This document shows positions 43,732 to 47,166 of a stretch of 47,166 bases of DNA, piece after piece. The translations under genes and the position numbers were made by a program. How positions within the stretch are numbered: the first letter of the stretch is position 1; every line of letters starts with the position of its first letter. The stretch comes from Chloroflexota bacterium (lineage in GTDB: Bacteria; Chloroflexota; Anaerolineae; Anaerolineales; Anaerolineaceae). The notes under the pieces were generated by a model. The model made no database searches. It was not told the DNA's origin and was given only the letters and a program-made list of their open reading frames with translations. Location: contig JAMCRR010000059.1 of assembly GCA_023381565.1 (NCBI GenBank), forward strand, positions 1 through 47,166, written 5' to 3'.

Positions 43732-44400
43732 ATGTATGTGATCATTGTGGGTGGCGGGAAAACCGGGTCGCACCTGGCGGAGGATCTTCTTAAAGAAAAC
43801 CATCAGGTAAGAATCATTGAAGATCGATCGATGGTTCTCGAAAGGCTGCGACAGGAGCTTCCCCAGGAGGTAGTAGTTGCAGGAGATGGAAGCTCGCCGG
43901 CAATCCTGGAAAAAGCGGGCGTGGAGAAAGCCAATGTTTTGGCGGCAGTCACCGGAGAAGACGAAGCCAACCTGGTGATCTGCACCATGGCACGCTTCGA
44001 ATTCAACATTCCCAGGATCATCGCCCGCGTGAACAATCCCAAAAACGCCTGGCTATTTACCCCTGAGATGGGAGTGGACGTCTCTTTAAACCAGGCGGAG
44101 ATCCTTTCTCACCTGATCGCCGAAGAGATGTCGTTAGGCGATATGATGACTTTATCGAAGCTGCGCCGAGGAGAATATTCCGTGGTGGAAGAAAAAGTCC
44201 ATCCGGATTCTCTGGCGGTTGGAAAAACCCTAAGTGAGTTGCATATCCCTACCGAATGCGTGGTTGCGGCAATCCTGCGCAAAGGGAAACTGATTATTCC
44301 CCATGGAGATACCGTCTTGCAGCAAGCCGATGAAATCCTGGCCGTCGTCCACGCCTCTCAGGTCTCCCTGTTGGCATCTGTGCTCGCGCCGATGGGTTAA
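43732..44400 (+). CDS. TrkA/RCK-type cation-transport regulator (second)
   Basis: A 222-aa second TrkA-like protein, diverged from the one before it. RCK_N starts MYVIIVGGGKTGSHLAEDLL with Glu in IIEDRS at the end of strand two; RCK_C starts near residue 140 (GEYSVVEEKVHPDSLAVGKT). The chosen ATG has AAGGAG seven bases upstream, after the previous stop; a 22-codon extension would lie inside the first gene. Two RCK genes in tandem suggest a hetero-oligomeric ring or two different targets. Confidence 0.9.
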   Translation: MYVIIVGGGKTGSHLAEDLLKENHQVRIIEDRSMVLERLRQELPQEVVVAGDGSSPAILEKAGVEKANVLAAVTGEDEANLVICTMARFEFNIPRIIARVNNPKNAWLFTPEMGVDVSLNQAEILSHLIAEEMSLGDMMTLSKLRRGEYSVVEEKVHPDSLAVGKTLSELHIPTECVVAAILRKGKLIIPHGDTVLQQADEILAVVHASQVSLLASVLAPMG

Positions 44401-44425
44401 TCAAACCCGCCTATTTGCGTATTGA

Positions 44426-45370
44426 TCACCCTGCTTGCCAGCAAGCGAATACCGCTGTCGAGAGGAGGCGCCCGGCGCTGCGCTCTGCCAGCACCAACTC
44501 TCCAGCGGTGATAGCCCCCCCGATACGGCGCGTGATTTCATCCAGGGCATAATACAGGGTCAGCCCTGATGCCTTAACGGCATACCCTGTCAGCATAATG
44601 AACAAAGGTTGGGGGCTGAGCAGTTTCTGGCAATCGTGGAGTAAATCGGGTAGAAGCTTGTAAAATTCCCACACTTCCCCCTTTGGGCCGCGTCCAAACT
44701 TAGGAGGGTCGAGGATCAAGCCCTCGTATTGAGACCCTCGCCGGATTTCGCGGCGAACGAATTTTAGCGCGTCGTCAACGATCCAACGGATCGGACGATC
44801 CTCCAGACCGGATAAAGCCTGATTTTCTCTGGCCCAGCCGATGACTTTCTTAGATGCATCCACGTGAGTCACCCGGGCGCCGGCTCGCGCGGCTGAGAGC
44901 GTCGCCAGGCCGGTGTATCCGAACAAATTGAGTACCCGGATAGGCCGGTGCGCCGATCGGATGAGTTCCGCCGCCCAATCCCATTGGCTGGCCTGCTCCG
45001 GGAAGACTCCCAGGTGGCGCGAGGCGGTGGTTTGGCTCCAAAAAGTAAGCCCTTTATACTCCATTTTCCAACGGGATTCGTATGGCTTGCGAGTAACCCA
45101 ATGGCCCCCATTTTCTTCAGGAGAAGGCTCAAAGACGACCTGCGCAGCATCCCAGGCTTTCTGCGGCAGGGCTGGCTGCCAGATTGCTTCCGCTCCAGGA
45201 CGGACCAGCGTCACCTTGCCGTAGCGCTCCAGTTTTAACCCGGAGCCCGAATCGATGAGCTCATAATCCTCCCAATCCGGGGAGGATAGCAAAGTCAAGG
45301 TTGGGACGTGCCCGGCAGGATTAGGAATTATTCTGGAAGAAATGGGGAGCAAAACGTCACCCTGGGCCAT
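44426..45370 (-). CDS. Class I SAM-dependent methyltransferase (RlmI/RlmK-like)
   Basis: A 314-aa methyltransferase. The SAM site is NLFGYTGLATLSAARAGARV with Asp in THVDASKK, and the catalytic loop is LILDPPKFGRGP, a pattern found in 23S rRNA cytosine or guanine methyltransferases of the RlmI/RlmL group. The substrate is therefore probably rRNA, though not certain. The N-terminal 90 residues are a small beta domain, not a full PUA domain. The chosen ATG begins MAQGDVLLPISS; an in-frame ATG 24 codons upstream is in poor context. It is divergent from patB and converges on the trkA-like gene. Confidence 0.82.
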   Translation of the reverse strand: MAQGDVLLPISSRIIPNPAGHVPTLTLLSSPDWEDYELIDSGSGLKLERYGKVTLVRPGAEAIWQPALPQKAWDAAQVVFEPSPEENGGHWVTRKPYESRWKMEYKGLTFWSQTTASRHLGVFPEQASQWDWAAELIRSAHRPIRVLNLFGYTGLATLSAARAGARVTHVDASKKVIGWARENQALSGLEDRPIRWIVDDALKFVRREIRRGSQYEGLILDPPKFGRGPKGEVWEFYKLLPDLLHDCQKLLSPQPLFIMLTGYAVKASGLTLYYALDEITRRIGGAITAGELVLAERSAGRLLSTAVFACWQAG

Positions 45371-45462
45371 ATTGTTCCAGTATACCAGTTCCAATCGCAT
45401 TATAATCAACAGGTTTGGCGGTAAGATCAACGCTGATTTCACTGGAGAAAGGTGAATTTGGG

Positions 45463-46620
45463 ATGGGTTCTTGCTTTGATCAAATCATCGATCGTCGAAA
45501 ATCTGACAGCATTAAATGGCACAAGTATGGTGACGACGTTTTGCCTTTGTGGGTAGCCGATATGGATTTCGCCTCCTCCGATGCGGTGATCGAGGCCTTG
45601 CGCAAGCGGGTCGAGCACGGAGTTTTCGGATACGGAGAAGAACCGGAAGAGCTGCGCCTGGCAATCGTCGAGAAAATGGAGGCGGAATACCATTGGAGCA
45701 TCCCCGAGGAAGCGGTGGTTTTCCTTCCGGGTGTGATCACCGGATTTAACCTGGCCTGTCATGCCTTTACTGAGCCCGGAGATGGGCTCCTGGTGCAGAC
45801 GCCCGTCTACCCGCCAATCCTGAATGCGTACCGGACATCGAACCTGACCCAGGATGAGATGGAGTTGACTCGGCTTTCGGATGGAAGCTATGCCATCGAT
45901 TTTGAAGCATTCAAGCAAACCATCACGGATCAGACACAGATGTTCCTGTTATGCAACCCGCACAACCCGGTCGGCCGGGTTTTTACACAAGCTGAGCTGG
46001 AGAAGATGGCAGAAATCTGCCTGCGGAACGACATTCTGATCTGCTCAGATGAAATTCACAGCGATTTGGTGTTCTCCGAGAGCCACCACGTGCCGATCGC
46101 CTCGCTGGATCCGCAGATTGCCAGGCGCACGATCACTCTTATGGCGCCCAGCAAAACCTACAACATCGCAGGGCTGGATTGCTCCTTTGCCATCATACCT
46201 GACGCCGAGCTGCACAAGCAGTTTCTGGCAGCCCGCGGGGGGATGGTCGGAGAGGTCAATATCCTGGGCTTTACTGCCGCCCTGGCAGCTTATCAGTATG
46301 GCCAGGATTGGCTGGACGAGCTGCTGGTCTACTTACAGGCAAACCGGGATATCCTGAGCCGGTTTGTCGACGAGCGGCTTCCGGGGATCTCTATGGGGAA
46401 ACCGGAGGGGACTTACCTGGCCTGGCTCGATTGCCGGCAGGCAGGGATTGGGGAAGACCCCGCGAGTTTTTTCCTTGAAAATGCCAGGGTTGCGTTAAAT
46501 GATGGTCACACCTTTGGGACCGGAGGAGAGGGCTTCGTCCGTTTGAATTTTGGCTGCCCACGCTCGGTGCTGGAAACTGCTCTCGAAAAGATGGAGACTG
46601 CCCTCTGCAATCACAGTTAA
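45463..46620 (+). CDS. patB: PatB/MalY-family C-S lyase (cystathionine beta-lyase-like)
   Basis: A 385-aa PLP-dependent aminotransferase-fold enzyme. The cofactor Lys is Lys231 in APSKTYNIAGL, with NPHNPVGRVF and SDEIHSDLVF as the standard PLP-binding segments, and WVADMDFASSD at the start as in PatB/MalY. Members cleave cystathionine or cysteine conjugates to a thiol, pyruvate and ammonia. The chosen ATG begins MGSCFDQIIDRRKSDS; the frame is open further to a TTG at 45415. A strong terminator follows. Confidence 0.93.
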   Translation: MGSCFDQIIDRRKSDSIKWHKYGDDVLPLWVADMDFASSDAVIEALRKRVEHGVFGYGEEPEELRLAIVEKMEAEYHWSIPEEAVVFLPGVITGFNLACHAFTEPGDGLLVQTPVYPPILNAYRTSNLTQDEMELTRLSDGSYAIDFEAFKQTITDQTQMFLLCNPHNPVGRVFTQAELEKMAEICLRNDILICSDEIHSDLVFSESHHVPIASLDPQIARRTITLMAPSKTYNIAGLDCSFAIIPDAELHKQFLAARGGMVGEVNILGFTAALAAYQYGQDWLDELLVYLQANRDILSRFVDERLPGISMGKPEGTYLAWLDCRQAGIGEDPASFFLENARVALNDGHTFGTGGEGFVRLNFGCPRSVLETALEKMETALCNHS

Positions 46621-46624
46621 ACGA

Positions 46625-46665
46625 GCCGGACCGCCTGGAAGGCGGCCCGGTTTATTCTTTTTATT
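46625..46665 (+). terminator. Intrinsic terminator after patB
   Basis: CCGG (46626-46629) pairs with CCGG (46647-46650) and CCGCCT (46631-46636) with AGGCGG (46640-46645), giving a 10-bp GC-rich stem with one mismatch, followed by TTTATTCTTTTTATTTTATTT. It ends patB. On the opposite strand no T-run follows, so it is unlikely to end the convergent cold-shock gene. Confidence 0.9.
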
Positions 46666-46676
46666 TTATTTGTTCA

Positions 46677-46889
46677 CTATTCCTGAGGTACCACGTTAGC
46701 CGCTTGCAGGCCCTTGGGACCCTCCTCAATTGAAAATTCCACTTTCTGGCCTTCCTTCAGGCGGCGGTAACCTTCCATCTGGATAGCTGAGAAGTGAACG
46801 AAGACGTCATCGCCATCATCGCGGCCAATGAAACCATAACCTTTCGTGGCATTAAACCACTTGACGGTCCCAACAAAACGTTCAGTCAT
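46677..46889 (-). CDS. csp: Cold-shock domain protein (CspA family)
   Basis: A 70-aa single-domain cold-shock protein that binds single-stranded RNA or DNA and acts as an RNA chaperone. [20 protein letters not shown] holds RNP1 (KGYGFIG) and DVFVHFSA holds RNP2, with the C-terminal [10 protein letters not shown] typical of the family. The chosen ATG has GGAGAT about six bases upstream; an in-frame ATG six codons earlier overlaps that site. The transcript has a leader of about 110 bases with a possible hairpin, as common for cold-regulated csp genes. Confidence 0.96.
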   Translation of the reverse strand: MTERFVGTVKWFNATKGYGFIGRDDGDDVFVHFSAIQMEGYRRLKEGQKVEFSIEEGPKGLQAANVVPQE

Positions 46890-46936
46890 ACATCTATCTC
46901 CATGCAAGAATCAAGAAGTTTTTATGTGCAGACTTT

Positions 46937-46983
46937 ACTATAGACCAAAATCCGGCAGATCTGATTGGATCAACCTCTATAGT
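46937..46983 (-). promoter_or_regulatory. Inverted repeat in the cold-shock gene leader
   Basis: ACTATAGA (46937-46944) and TCTATAGT (46976-46983) are perfect 8-bp arms around a 31-base loop, inside the predicted 5' leader. An RNA stem here could take part in temperature-dependent folding, as known for E. coli cspA, but sequence alone does not show that. Confidence 0.5.
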
Positions 46984-47007
46984 TCACCTGCTCTAACGGC
47001 GAAAGCA

Positions 47008-47036
47008 AGATTATCACGTCTCTGAAACAATGTCAA
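47008..47036 (-). promoter_or_regulatory. Promoter of the cold-shock gene
   Basis: On the minus strand a perfect TTGACA (47036-47031) is followed after 17 bases by TAATCT (47013-47008). Transcription would start near 47001, giving a leader of about 110 bases. Confidence 0.75.
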
Positions 47037-47052
47037 GGTAAGGGTGAATGAG

Positions 47053-47145
47053 TGTCAGCCAAAGATGAAAAGTGAACCGATAGCGGTTCAAAAGTGAACT
47101 CTTTCCAGTTGAAAAGTGAACCGCCCAAAACTTCAAAAGTGAACC
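47053..47145 (+). repeat. Four-copy AAAAGTGAAC(C/T) array, possible IS end
   Basis: AAAAGTGAAC(C/T) occurs in the same direction at 47068-47078, 47090-47100, 47112-47122 and 47135-47145, with steps of 22, 22 and 23 bases, about two helical turns. A 6-bp hairpin (GAACCG/CGGTTC, 47074-47089) lies inside. Repeats of this kind occur in the ends of IS21-family elements, where the transposase binds, and TGTCAGCC at 47053 could be a terminus. No transposase is in the window, so the assignment is tentative. Confidence 0.6.
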
Positions 47146-47166
47146 ATGGAGATAGATGTATGACTG
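47145..47166 (+). repeat. Inverted copy of the cold-shock gene start region
   Basis: The last 22 bases are the exact reverse complement of 46883-46904, which covers the ribosome-binding site, the ATG and the first codons of the cold-shock gene. The match runs to the window edge. Either a second cold-shock gene starts here facing right, or the window ends in a fold-back chimera. Confidence 0.9.

Noticed and set aside
47068..47145. CRISPR array at the right edge
   Set aside because: Units are only 11 bases with 11-12-base gaps, too short for CRISPR repeats and spacers.

Overview
The window looks like a chromosomal segment of a Chloroflexota bacterium, most likely class Anaerolineae. I infer this from overall protein character, not from a database search: an mraZ-to-ftsZ cell-division cluster, secreted proteins with Thr/Pro-rich tails ending in a short hydrophobic-basic peptide, a YifB/ComM gene, and mixed GC-rich coding and AT-rich spacer sequence. 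No tRNA, rRNA, CRISPR array or complete insertion sequence was seen.

Region 1 (162-15672, minus strand) is a division and cell-wall (dcw) operon in the order mraZ, rsmH, ftsL-like, ftsI, murF-like, mraY, murD, ftsW, cvpA-like, murC, 60-aa ORF, murB, ftsQ, ftsA, ftsZ. Most neighbours overlap by 1-22 bases or nearly abut. A well-formed sigma70 promoter precedes mraZ and is followed by four GTGG(G/A) direct repeats at an exact 10-bp period, the expected form of an MraZ operator. murE and murG are missing from their usual places, and the MurF-like protein has lost its ATP-binding P-loop.

Region 2 (15673-17342) is an AT-rich spacer with a perfect 13-bp inverted repeat, then two tandem pentapeptide-repeat genes. 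Region 3 (17597-28278) is a mixed accessory area: a DinB-like protein, a zinc-ribbon protein, a GDP-mannose 3,5-epimerase-like enzyme convergent with a family 2 glycosyltransferase, a lipoprotein, a K+-independent H+-pyrophosphatase, a squalene/phytoene synthase plus phytoene desaturase pair, a membrane-anchored hypothetical and a small monooxygenase-like protein.

Region 4 (28503-34094) holds a PPK2-type polyphosphate kinase whose N-terminus is cut off by an in-frame TAA, a decayed 3' fragment of comM, a secreted Ntn-hydrolase-like lipoprotein, the intact comM, and proC. The comM fragment and the intact comM 3' end flank the secreted hydrolase as diverged direct repeats.

Region 5 (34288-44400, plus strand) is the most system-like part: a KdpD-like histidine kinase without the KdpD N-terminal domains, a KdpE-like regulator, a membrane-anchored UspA-like protein, an unknown 391-aa protein, an APC-superfamily transporter, a P-type ATPase carrying the Na,K-ATPase set of cation ligands, and two TrkA/RCK proteins. 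From 36569 on, the six genes are nearly contiguous. I propose a Kdp-like regulated monovalent-cation (probably K+) homeostasis locus using a P2C-type pump instead of KdpFABC.

Region 6 (44426-47166) has an rRNA methyltransferase-like gene, a PatB/MalY C-S lyase with a clear terminator, and a cold-shock gene with a strong promoter and long leader. The window ends in a four-copy AAAAGTGAAC(C/T) array at about 22-bp spacing. Both edges carry an inverted copy of the leader of the nearest gene (78 bp of ftsZ, 22 bp of the cold-shock gene), which may be assembly or amplification chimeras.
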